Part shown: piece by piece, positions 49,802 to 57,029 of the stretch
Position numbering within the stretch: position 1 is the first letter of the stretch
How the letters are laid out: each line of letters opens with the position of its first letter
Assembly: GCA_026914155.1 (NCBI GenBank)
Contig: JAPPGH010000026.1
Coordinates: 1-64,000 of the forward strand
DNA length: 64,000 nucleotides
Direction: 5' to 3'
DNA from: Candidatus Palauibacter rhopaloidicola
GTDB taxonomy: Bacteria; Gemmatimonadota; Gemmatimonadetes; Palauibacterales; Palauibacteraceae
Notes under the pieces: generated by a model
What the model saw: only the letters and a program-made list of their open reading frames with translations
What the model was told of the DNA's origin: nothing
The model's database searches: none
Translations under genes and position numbers: made by a program

Positions 49802-50241
49802 GTGGCGGCCGGTGGGGCCGTGACGGCCGGAAGGGTCTCCAGTTGCCGCTTCACGGCCGCCGGAAACCGGTGCGGACGACCCCGCGCATCGGTACACACG
49901 AGGGCGGTGCGGGCGCGGGCGAGCGTCGCGTCGTCGGAGGCGCGCGCGATCCGGTAGGCGAACACGACCTCGCGGCTCCGGACGCGTTCCACGCGGGTGT
50001 GAATCCGGATGAGCTCGTCGTACTCGACCGGGATCCGGTACTCGACTTCGACCCGGGATACCGGGAGCCAGAGGCCTCCGCGCTCGAGTTCCGCGTACGA
50101 CACGCCGCGCTCGCGCATGAGCGTCGTGCGCCCGAGTTCGCACCACACGAGGTAGTGGCGGTGGTGCGCACGTCCCATCTGGTCGGTCTCCGCATACCGT
50201 ACCCGTACTTCCGTCGTTCCGACGCCGTTCGCGGCTTCCAT
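49798..50241 (-). CDS. Acyl-CoA thioesterase, YbgC/4HBT type
   Basis: 147 residues. Hotdog fold with RVRYAETDQMGRAHHRHYLVWCELGRT, where Asp of AETD is the catalytic residue of 4-hydroxybenzoyl-CoA thioesterase relatives. Then ERGVSYAELERGGLWLPV and EYRIPVEYDELIRIHTRV follow. In many bacteria YbgC belongs to the Tol-Pal cluster; here it neighbours envelope genes lptE and lpxH. I chose ATG 50241. Confidence 0.9.
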   Translation of the reverse strand: MEAANGVGTTEVRVRYAETDQMGRAHHRHYLVWCELGRTTLMRERGVSYAELERGGLWLPVSRVEVEYRIPVEYDELIRIHTRVERVRSREVVFAYRIARASDDATLARARTALVCTDARGRPHRFPAAVKRQLETLPAVTAPPAAT

Positions 50242-50357
50242 GTCCGCAATATGCTCCCGCGACGCACCGGGTGTCGAACTTTCGCCGGTCACGCGTTCGC
50301 CGCGGCCCGCCGCCGAGGGTTTGACGGGCTGCGCCCGGCGCGCCGAGCTTCGGCCCC

Positions 50358-51095
50358 ATGCCCGAACGCACCGTCGTCGTGTCCGACATCCACCTCGGGG
50401 CCGTCGCCGAGGAGAACGCGCGCGCATTCCTCGCCTTCCTCGAGGAGGCCGACCGCTGGGGCGACGAACTCCTCATCAACGGCGACCTGTTCGACTTCTG
50501 GTTCGAATACCGGCAGGTAATCCCGCGCGGCCAGCTCGACGTGCTCGCCCGCCTGCGGAGGCTCGTGGAGGGCGGCATGCCGGTCCTGTTCATGGGCGGA
50601 AATCACGACGCGTGGGGGGGGAGCTTCCTCCGCGACGAGGTCGGAGTCGAGATCCTCGAAGAACCGGCGCGCCGACGGATCGCGGGGCGGCGTGCGTGGA
50701 TCGCGCACGGCGACGGACTCGGCCCCGCGGACCGGGGGTACCGGATCCTGCGCCGGGCCGCCCGCAGCCCGGTGGGACGCGGACTCTTCCGGTGGGTCCA
50801 CCCCGATCTCGGGCTCCCGCTCGCGCGGCTGGCCAGCGGGACGCGACGGACCCAGGCGGGAGGAGCCGGGAACGAATCGCCCCGGGCTTCGCTCCTCGCG
50901 CGGCACGCGGAGGAGGTGCTGGCCGCCCACGAAGATGTGGACCTCGTCGTGTTCGGACACTCGCACCGGCCGGAAGTCACCGAGCTTTCGCCGGGGAGGT
51001 TCTACCTCAACTCCGGGGACTGGCTCCATCACAACAGCTTCGCCGTCGTGACGCCGGACGAGATCCGCCTGGAGTCGTACCGGGGCCCCGGCTAG
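50358..51095 (+). CDS. lpxH: UDP-2,3-diacylglucosamine diphosphatase (LpxH-like)
   Basis: 245 residues of the calcineurin-like metallophosphoesterase fold. Metal motifs: VSDIHLG (residues 8-14), NGDLFDFWFEYR (typical LpxH), GGNHD, HGDG and FGHSHRP. LpxH cleaves UDP-2,3-diacylglucosamine to lipid X and UMP on the inner face of the inner membrane, a step of lipid A synthesis. Its stop (TAG 51093-51095) shares bases with the stop of the DUF5683 gene on the other strand. It diverges from the thioesterase gene. Confidence 0.9.
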   Translation: MPERTVVVSDIHLGAVAEENARAFLAFLEEADRWGDELLINGDLFDFWFEYRQVIPRGQLDVLARLRRLVEGGMPVLFMGGNHDAWGGSFLRDEVGVEILEEPARRRIAGRRAWIAHGDGLGPADRGYRILRRAARSPVGRGLFRWVHPDLGLPLARLASGTRRTQAGGAGNESPRASLLARHAEEVLAAHEDVDLVVFGHSHRPEVTELSPGRFYLNSGDWLHHNSFAVVTPDEIRLESYRGPG

Positions 51096-51592
51096 GGGAA
51101 ATCGACCTTGAAGCCGAGGGCGATGCCGACGGACCCATCGGCGGGCGGGCCGATCGAAGGCTCGAAGTCCCAGAACTGCGTGGACACCCAGGCGTCGAGA
51201 CCGCTCAGAAAGGCGAAGAACCCGGCGAGGACGATCCAGTTTTCCCGCTGCCCCGTGCGGTTGGAGATTCGCTCTTCGTTCGGCGGCAACTCCTCCTTCG
51301 CCGCGGAGAGCCGCGCGTCCGACTTGAAGACCATGAACAGGAAGACGGACTCCGCCGCAAAATAGAAGGCGCCGCGGGCCGGACGCCCGACCTCCAGTTG
51401 TCCCCAGCCCGGCAGGATCAGAGAGCGTCCGAAGGCGCCGAGCGGGGAGATGGGCGGGCGCCGGCCCCCCGTCGTGTCGGCGACGGGGCTCATCTCGGCG
51501 GCGGCCGAATCGGGAACCGCCACCGGAGGCGGAGGATCCTGAGCCTGCAGCGGCGACGGATCCAGGGCCTGACCCGACAGAAGCAGGACCAC
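51092..51592 (-). CDS. DUF5683-type membrane protein
   Basis: 166 residues from GTG 51592. After a short signal-like N-terminus and a Pro-rich linker, the core shows SPLGAFGRSLILPGWGQLEVGRPARGAFYFAAES, the typical pattern of DUF5683, followed by further hydrophobic stretches. Role unknown. No ATG or GTG exists upstream before the tRNA-Sec gene, whose 3' end is 12 bases away, so the start is limited to this GTG and the signal peptide is unusually short. Confidence 0.75.
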   Translation of the reverse strand: MVLLLSGQALDPSPLQAQDPPPPVAVPDSAAAEMSPVADTTGGRRPPISPLGAFGRSLILPGWGQLEVGRPARGAFYFAAESVFLFMVFKSDARLSAAKEELPPNEERISNRTGQRENWIVLAGFFAFLSGLDAWVSTQFWDFEPSIGPPADGSVGIALGFKVDFP

Positions 51593-51603
51593 GAGCGCGA
51601 AGG

Positions 51604-51699
51604 TGGCGGGAACGTGTGGGAATCGAACCCACCCGGGACGCGCGAACGCCCCGTAACGGTTTTGAAGACCGCAGGCGACACCAGTCACCATCCGCTCCC
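51604..51699 (-). tRNA. selC: tRNA-Sec (selenocysteine, anticodon TCA)
   Basis: 96 bases including an encoded CCA. The anticodon stem GCGGT/ACCGT encloses CTTCAAA with anticodon TCA. The six-base D stem (GGTGAC/GTCGCC with a four-base loop) and a long variable arm (TTACGGGGCGTTCGCGCGTC region) are hallmarks of tRNA-Sec. The acceptor stem is extended (GGGAGCGG/ACGTTCCC, last pair mismatched). The T arm is GTGGG-TTCGATT-CCCAC. This decodes UGA together with SelB, encoded about 5.4 kb to the right. Confidence 0.93.
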
Positions 51700-51738
51700 G
51701 GTCATCCGCTTGGTTCGTCGGTTCCGATCCGGTCGACC

Positions 51739-52128
51739 TCACGCCGGCCGCGCCCGCCCGATCACCTCGATTTCGACCCGGGCCCCCAGGGGCAGCGCGC
51801 CCACGGCGACCGTCGAGCGCGCGGGATACGGAGGCTCGAAGTGGCGGGCGTAGACCTCGTTCACGGCGGCGAAATCGCCCATGTCCGCGAGGAAGATCGT
51901 CGTCTTCACGACATCTCCGAAGGCGAGCCCCGCCTCGCCCAGCACGGCCGCGAGGTTCGTCATCACGCGCTCCGCCTGGGACACGACATCGGGGCCCACC
52001 AGTTGGCCGGTCGACGGGACCAACCCCACCTGCCCTGCGGAGTAGAACAGCTCGCCGGCCCAGTACCCCTGGGAATAGGGGCCGACGGCGGCGGGTGCAT
52101 GGTCCGTGTGGACCGGTCCGGTCTGCAT
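51739..52128 (-). CDS. ridA: RidA-family reactive-intermediate deaminase
   Basis: 129 residues. RidA pattern: HAPAAVGPYSQGYWAGELFYSAGQVGLVP, VMTNLAAVLGEAGLAFGDVVKTTIFLADMGDFAAVNEVYARHF, PARSTVAVGALPLGARVEIE. The Arg in ARSTVAV is the carboxylate-binding residue. It hydrolyses enamine/imine intermediates made by PLP enzymes. I set the start at ATG 52128 because AGGAG lies eight bases upstream; a longer reading frame adds 26 unlikely residues. Confidence 0.95.
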   Translation of the reverse strand: MQTGPVHTDHAPAAVGPYSQGYWAGELFYSAGQVGLVPSTGQLVGPDVVSQAERVMTNLAAVLGEAGLAFGDVVKTTIFLADMGDFAAVNEVYARHFEPPYPARSTVAVGALPLGARVEIEVIGRARPA

Positions 52129-52388
52129 GCTCGAGGCTCCTTTCGGGGGCGGGCGATCGGCCGTCGCCGCCGGGCAGGACGTGGCGCAATCGCCGTTGCC
52201 TTGCATCGGATCGGTGGGAGCCGGTAACCTCGCCCGTACGCCTCATCGCTGGAGGCGAGTCGTTGCGTTCGAACGCGTGCTGGCGGTCGGGCGAACATAC
52301 TTCGATCCCCCGGAGAGCGCCAAAGATCGTGCCCGACGGCTCCGCCCGCCGTTCCGCCGCAAGACTCGCCCGCGATGCCGTACTCCGC

Positions 52389-53159
52389 ATGGCCTTCGCG
52401 GTCGAGGCCTATTTCAGGCTCCTCGTGCGCGTGGCGAGGGCCTGTTTGAGCCGGCCCTTCTACCGCGGCGACCTCGTGCAGCAGATGGACACGATCGGCG
52501 TCGCCTCGATCTTCATCGTCATGCTGACGGGCCTCTTCACGGGGATGGTGCTCGCCCTGCAGGCCGCCGTGGAGATGGAACGCTTCGGGGCGACCGTCTA
52601 CATCGGCCGCCTGGTGGGGGCCAGCACGATCCGCGAACTCGGCCCCGTCCTCACGGCGCTCATCGTCACGGGGCGGGCGGGGGCGGGCATGGCGGCCGCC
52701 CTGGGCGCGATGCGGGTCACGGAGCAGGTCGACGCGCTCCGCACGATGGGCGTGGACCCGATCCGAAAACTCGTCGTGCCGCGTTTCCTGGCCGCGCTCG
52801 TGATGCTCCCCGTGGTCACGATCATCGGCAATGCCATCGCCATCCTGGGCGGGCTCCTCATCGCGGTGCTGACGCTGGACTTCACGGCCGAACTGTACAT
52901 CAACTCCGTGTGGGAAACCCTCGCGCAGACCGGCTTCGTGCTCACGATCGTCCCCATCGACCTGATTCAGGGGCTGGTGAAGCCCTTCGCGTTCGGCGGG
53001 ATCATCGCACTGACGAGCTGCTTCCACGGTCTCAGGGCGGAGGGTGGCACGGAAGGCGTCGGACGCGCGACGACGCGGGCCGTGGTGACCTCATCCATCC
53101 TCATACTCGCGGTGGATTACTTCCTCACCCAGATCCTGCTCACCATGTTCCAATGGTGA
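52389..53159 (+). CDS. mlaE: MlaE-family ABC lipid transporter permease
   Basis: 256 residues. The MlaE core has the conserved TIGVASIFIVMLTGLFTGMVLALQ, ELGPVLTALIVTGRAGAGMAAALGAMRVTEQVDALRTMGVDP and PFAFGGIIALTSCFHGLRAEGGTEGVGRATTRAVV. Five to six helices. With MlaF and MlaD it moves phospholipids between the membranes. ATG 52389 is used; GTG 52329 upstream is an alternative. The first of three mla genes in order. Confidence 0.93.
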   Translation: MAFAVEAYFRLLVRVARACLSRPFYRGDLVQQMDTIGVASIFIVMLTGLFTGMVLALQAAVEMERFGATVYIGRLVGASTIRELGPVLTALIVTGRAGAGMAAALGAMRVTEQVDALRTMGVDPIRKLVVPRFLAALVMLPVVTIIGNAIAILGGLLIAVLTLDFTAELYINSVWETLAQTGFVLTIVPIDLIQGLVKPFAFGGIIALTSCFHGLRAEGGTEGVGRATTRAVVTSSILILAVDYFLTQILLTMFQW

Positions 53160-53172
53160 GCGAGGATCCGAC

Positions 53173-54015
53173 ATGAGCGACCGCAGTCCCCCCGGCGCGC
53201 CGGAGCCGGGCAGCGAGGCCTTCGAGGCGGAGTTGCGCGACGAGATTCGCCGCGAGCTGGAAACCCACGGAGGCGGGCCCGGGGAGCCCGAAATCGTCGA
53301 ACTCCGGGACGTATGGCTCTCGTTCGGCGATCACGAGGTGCTGCGGGGCGTCTCGCTGGGCGTGGCGAGGGGCGGGACGCTCTGCATCCTCGGCGGGTCG
53401 GGGGTCGGGAAGTCCACGATCCTGCGCCTCATGCTTCGGCTACTGCTCCCCGACCGCGGCGAGGTCCTCATCGAGGGACGCGACATCAGCGCGGTCTCGC
53501 GTCCGGAGGCTCTGGCCCTGCGGGAACGGATGGGGATGGTGTTCCAGGGATCCGCCCTCTTCGATTCGCTGAACGTGTTCGACAACGTGGCCTTTCCGCT
53601 CTACGAGCATACCAGGCTGGGAGATGGCGAAGTCCGGGACCGCGTCGAGGAGGTGCTGTCCTTCGTGGATCTCGACCCGGCGGTGGTTCTCCCTCTGCTC
53701 CCGTCCGCGCTGTCCGGAGGCATGCGCAAGCGCGTCGCCATCGCGCGGGCGATCGTGCACCGCCCCCCCATCCTCCTCTTCGACGAACCGACGAGCGGGC
53801 TCGACCCGATCACGACGCGGAGGATCGATGAACTGATCCTGAAGCTGCGGCGGGAACTTCACGTCTGCGTGGTCGTCGTGACCCACGATGTGCGGTCCGC
53901 AGCGAGAATCGCGACCGAAACCGCGCTCCTGAAGGACGGGAAGATTATCTTCAGCGGAACTCCGGAGGAGATGCACGCCACGGAAGACCGTTATGTTCGG
54001 GCCTTCCGCGGCTAA
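53173..54015 (+). CDS. mlaF: MlaF-family ABC ATPase
   Basis: 280 residues. Walker A GGSGVGKST, Q-loop MVFQGSALFDSLNVFDNVAFPL (an MlaF signature), LSGGMRKRVAIARA, Walker B PPILLFDEPTSGLDP and the H-loop VTHD are intact. About 40 N-terminal polar residues precede the domain. It supplies ATP hydrolysis for MlaE-driven lipid transport. Confidence 0.95.
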   Translation: MSDRSPPGAPEPGSEAFEAELRDEIRRELETHGGGPGEPEIVELRDVWLSFGDHEVLRGVSLGVARGGTLCILGGSGVGKSTILRLMLRLLLPDRGEVLIEGRDISAVSRPEALALRERMGMVFQGSALFDSLNVFDNVAFPLYEHTRLGDGEVRDRVEEVLSFVDLDPAVVLPLLPSALSGGMRKRVAIARAIVHRPPILLFDEPTSGLDPITTRRIDELILKLRRELHVCVVVVTHDVRSAARIATETALLKDGKIIFSGTPEEMHATEDRYVRAFRG

Positions 54016-54074
54016 CCGCGCGGGCGGCTAGACCGGTCAGACAGGGGGCATCAGACAGGGGGCAGAGGGAGACG

Positions 54075-55055
54075 ATGCGACGATCGGAACCGATCACATG
54101 GGACCAGATGCGCGTGGGGTTCGTCCTCATCGTCTCCCTCATCCTGCTCGCGTTGTGCGTGCTGTTCGTGGGCCGGATCGGCGACGTATTCGGCGAGCGT
54201 TACCAGCTTGTCGCGCTGATGGAATCCGCTTCGGGGCTCCGCCCCGGGGCCCCCGTCCAGGTGGCCGGGCGGGGTGTCGGCCAAGTCGAGCGCGTGGAGT
54301 TCATCGCACCGGAGGAGCGCGGTGACTCGGAAGCGGCGGTCGCGGTCTGGCTCGGGGTCAACGTGGACGTCCGGGAGCAGATCCGGCGCGGCTCGACGGC
54401 CCGCGTGCGGACGCAGGGACTGCTCGGCGACCGTCTCATCGACATCCAGCCGGGATCTCCCGATTCGGCGATCCTCGTTCCGGGAGACACCATCGGAACG
54501 GCACCGGCGCTGAGCTACGACGAACTCCTCGGCCAGGCGGCCGAAGCCGTCCTCGGCCTCACGCAGCTCTCGAACGATCTTTCGGCGACGCTGGCCCGCG
54601 TATCGAGCGGCGAGGGTTCGCTTGGACGGCTCCTCGTCGATGAAGCGCTCTACGACGGCCTCGTCGACCTCAACGAGAACCTCGCGGCCGTGCTGGGGCC
54701 GATCGCGGACGGGGAGGGTTCTCTGGCCCGCCTGCTCGAGGATCCCGAGTTGTACGATCGCCTCGTGGCCTCCACCGCTCGCTTCGACACGGTGACGGCG
54801 GCGCTGGCGGCCGGCGAAGGGACGCTCGGGCGTCTGCTGGCGTCGGACTCCCTGTATCGCGCGGTCGCCTCATCCGCGACGCGGGCCAACGCCATCCTGG
54901 GCCTCATCGAGGACGGCGAAGGGGCGGTCGGGCAGCTCATCGGCGATGAGACGCTCTACGAGGAGTTGCTTAAGATCGCAGTGGACCTGAACGCGTTTCT
55001 TGCCGAGGTGCGGGCCAACCCCGGCAAGTTCATCCCGCCGATCCGGGTCTTCTAG
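54075..55055 (+). CDS. mlaD: MlaD/MCE-domain lipid-transport protein with C-terminal GEGSLGRLL repeats
   Basis: 326 residues. One N-terminal helix (about 12-33), an MCE domain (about 40-145: ESASGLRPGAPVQVAGRGVGQVERVEF, GSTARVRTQGLLGDRLIDIQPG), then a long helical tail with four repeats of the form GEGSLGRLLVDEALYD (residues about 175-310, at spacing of about 40). The tail likely forms the periplasmic needle or binds an outer-membrane partner. The stop shares its CTAG with the greA stop on the other strand. Confidence 0.93.
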   Translation: MRRSEPITWDQMRVGFVLIVSLILLALCVLFVGRIGDVFGERYQLVALMESASGLRPGAPVQVAGRGVGQVERVEFIAPEERGDSEAAVAVWLGVNVDVREQIRRGSTARVRTQGLLGDRLIDIQPGSPDSAILVPGDTIGTAPALSYDELLGQAAEAVLGLTQLSNDLSATLARVSSGEGSLGRLLVDEALYDGLVDLNENLAAVLGPIADGEGSLARLLEDPELYDRLVASTARFDTVTAALAAGEGTLGRLLASDSLYRAVASSATRANAILGLIEDGEGAVGQLIGDETLYEELLKIAVDLNAFLAEVRANPGKFIPPIRVF

Positions 55056-55519
55056 AGGTCGTGCAGCGTCTCGAAACCGACGACCTCGAACTCGCGCGCG
55101 CCGGCGGGGAGCCTCACGCTCACGTGTTCGCCCTTCCTTCTTCCGAGCAGCGCTCGGCCGATGGGCGACTCCATCGAGATGTCGTTGTTCTCGATGTCGA
55201 CGTCGTCGCCGATCGTGAGGTTGAAGGACTCGATCTCGTCGTCCTCCAAATCGCGCACCGCGACTCTCGAACCGAACCCGACGCGGTCCGTCGGGATGTT
55301 CTCGATATCGAGTTCCCCGAGCTGCGACATTCGGCGTGCCAGGTAGTCGAGCCGCGCCCGCACGAAGCCCTGCCGCTCCAGGGCGGCGGTGTACTCGGAG
55401 TTCTCCCGCAAATCGCCCTGGGCGACGGCCTTCTCGATCTCTCTCGGAAGGATGACGTTCAGCTCGTGGAGGAGCGTCTCCGCTTCGTCTCCGATCTTTC
55501 GCTGCAGTTCTTCGATCAT
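55052..55519 (-). CDS. greA: Transcription elongation factor GreA
   Basis: 155 residues. The N-terminal coiled coil carries the acidic tip (VAQGDLRENSEYTAALERQ, family DLSENAEY), then a C-terminal FKBP-like part (DVDIENNDISMESPIGRALLGRRKGEHVSVRLPAG). It rescues backtracked RNA polymerase. GGAGG stands six bases before the ATG. A longer open frame overlaps the tmRNA terminator and is not used. The gene follows the tmRNA terminator by about 35 bases, so it needs its own promoter in that gap or read-through. Confidence 0.95.
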   Translation of the reverse strand: MIEELQRKIGDEAETLLHELNVILPREIEKAVAQGDLRENSEYTAALERQGFVRARLDYLARRMSQLGELDIENIPTDRVGFGSRVAVRDLEDDEIESFNLTIGDDVDIENNDISMESPIGRALLGRRKGEHVSVRLPAGAREFEVVGFETLHDL

Positions 55520-55554
55520 CCGGAACCTCCTCGACCCGTCGACGGGCCGGCCGC

Positions 55555-55590
55555 AAAAAAAGCCGAGGCGCTCCCGGAAAGGGAGGCGCC
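55555..55590 (-). terminator. Intrinsic terminator of the tmRNA gene
   Basis: On the minus strand GGCG(C)CTCCC pairs with GGGAGCGCC around a TTTCC loop and is followed by TCGGC and seven T. The stem has one bulged base. It lies about 50 bases after the tmRNA 3' end. Confidence 0.85.
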
Positions 55591-55638
55591 CCGGGCGGAG
55601 CACTGCCGGCGCAGGCATTTGCAAGGCCCTGCACCTGA

Positions 55639-56006
55639 TGGAGGCGGCGGGAATCGAACCCGCGTCCGCGAGCCCATCCGCCACGGCATCTACGTGCGTA
55701 GTCCGTGATCAAGTCTCGTCCCGCGAGGGTTCACGAACAACCCCTCACGAAACCAGCCGTGTACGCGGCTCTCGCCGTGCTCTCGTCACCCGCGGCTCAC
55801 GGCGCGCCGGGGCGACCAGCCCGATTCATCGACGTCCGCCGGGAGGTCCTCGGGCCCGGATCTCTCGGGGACGGGCTACGTGGATTTACGCAGCCAGAGC
55901 CAAACCGTTGTTGGCACCTGAAGATTTCCCGGTGTTTAACGAGGCCCCGGGCACCTCGGCACGCTTCCGCGGCTTCCGGTTCACGCGTCGAAGCCGTGTC
56001 GCCCCC
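55639..56006 (-). ncRNA. ssrA: Transfer-messenger RNA (tmRNA)
   Basis: About 368 bases. The tRNA-like ends pair as GGGGGCG with CGCCTCC, including a G3-T70 wobble pair that is the alanine identity element, and the T arm is GCGGG-TTCGATT-CCCGC. The tag reading frame (minus strand, 55915-55886) encodes ANNGLALAA then TAA, a good proteolysis tag ending in LAA. The 3' CCA is not encoded. tmRNA rescues stalled ribosomes with SmpB, which is not in the window. Confidence 0.95.
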
Positions 56007-56086
56007 CTGATACTCGCAAAGGCTACCCCACACGGTCGTTTATCCCGTCGTGCCGCGCAAGTTCCGGGGGCGGCTCCGGAGGTTCT

Positions 56087-56116
56087 TTGACAGCCGGAAA
56101 CCGGCACGGGTATACT
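56087..56116 (+). promoter_or_regulatory. Strong sigma-70-type promoter of the PTS EIIA / zinc-ribbon operon
   Basis: TTGACA (56087-56092), 18-base spacer, TATACT (56111-56116). The spacer itself contains an inverted repeat GCCGG-AAA-CCGGC (56093-56105), a likely operator or a chance palindrome. The start site would be near 56123, about 75 bases before the GTG start of the EIIA gene. This is the best promoter match I found in the window. Confidence 0.8.
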
Positions 56117-56197
56117 CGGGGTTTGCCGGGTCCGGCGGCGCCGGCGCCCGTTGATTCGATATGCGCCCCGCGCTCGCGGGGAGGAGATATAGATCCA

Positions 56198-56650
56198 GTG
56201 CAGCTTCGAGAATTTTTCGTCCCGTCCGCCATCAAGCTCGACCTGGCGGCCGAGACGAAGGATGAGGCCCTGAAGGAACTCGTGTCGTGTATGGGCCTCG
56301 ACGGAAAGTCCGAAGGGATCCTCTACAAGATGTTGAAGCGGCGGGAGAACCTCGGTTCGACCGGGATCGGCCGCGGCATCGCGATCCCGCACTGCCGTTC
56401 GCTCGTCGTGACCCGGCTGAGGGTCGCGTTCGGCCGCAAGCTCTCGGGTCTGGACTTCAAGGCGATCGACGAGAAACCCGTGCGGTACGTCTTCCTCATC
56501 GTCGCGCCTCCGCTGGAGGTCTCGAATCAGTATCTCCCGGTGCTGGGCAAGATCGCCCAGTTCGGCAAGGAGGCCGACGTGCCGGAATCGCTCGCGGAGA
56601 TATCGAGTCCCGAACAGTTCATCGAGTTGCTCGATGCGAAGGATCTCTAG
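56198..56650 (+). CDS. PTS EIIA protein (fructose/PtsN type)
   Basis: 150 residues. A single EIIA domain with the phospho-accepting H65 in GIAIPHCRSLVV, and the downstream GLDFKAIDEKPVRYVFLIVAPP. There is no EIIB or EIIC nearby, so it may be regulatory (PtsN-like), phosphorylated through enzyme I, whose C-terminal part lies at the right end of the window. I take GTG 56198, where MQLREFFVPSAI gives a normal N-terminus. The stop overlaps the next start as TAGTG. Confidence 0.88.
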   Translation: MQLREFFVPSAIKLDLAAETKDEALKELVSCMGLDGKSEGILYKMLKRRENLGSTGIGRGIAIPHCRSLVVTRLRVAFGRKLSGLDFKAIDEKPVRYVFLIVAPPLEVSNQYLPVLGKIAQFGKEADVPESLAEISSPEQFIELLDAKDL

Positions 56651-57006
56651 TGGACCAGCAACTCGAACTGCTCCTTGAGATCCAGGACCTGCGGATGCAG
56701 CGTCGAGGTCTCACGGACGGCACGCTGACGGATCTGGAGGCCGAGGTCTTCGACATCAAGATCGAAGACGCGATCCGGTCGCTCGACGAGAAGGTCGAGG
56801 AGCTCGCGGAGCGACTGACGCGGGGGATCCGGGAGCGCTATCGCCGCATCGCCGACAAGGCGCCGCGCGTCGTCGCGCCGGTCATCAACGGCATCTGCTA
56901 CGGCTGTTTCGTGGCGGTTTCCACGGCCCGCGCCTCCGAGGCGGATCGCAATCTCCGCGTCGAATCGTGCGAGTACTGCGGCTGCTTCCTCTACCACGTC
57001 GGCTGA
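56650..57006 (+). CDS. Short C4-type zinc-ribbon protein
   Basis: 118 residues. A coiled-coil-like first part (MDQQLELLLEIQDLRMQRRG, EDAIRSLDEKVEELAERLTRGI) and a C-terminal ribbon with CYGCF and CEYCGCFLYH, the two Cys pairs of the C4 zinc-ribbon (DUF164 / zf-RING_7) family. It is much shorter than usual members (about 240 residues), with the long coiled coil cut down. The function of this family is not firmly known; RNA-related roles are suggested. It is translationally coupled to the EIIA gene by TAGTG. Confidence 0.82.
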   Translation: MDQQLELLLEIQDLRMQRRGLTDGTLTDLEAEVFDIKIEDAIRSLDEKVEELAERLTRGIRERYRRIADKAPRVVAPVINGICYGCFVAVSTARASEADRNLRVESCEYCGCFLYHVG

Positions 57007-57029
57007 ACCCGAACTGAGCCGCGTCCACT

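Noticed and set aside
55520-55684. Longer GreA frame starting at 55684
   Set aside because: It crosses the tmRNA terminator and part of tmRNA; the ATG at 55519 has a Shine-Dalgarno and the family N-terminus.
55705-56010. Plus-strand reading frame of about 100 codons
   Set aside because: It is the antisense of tmRNA.
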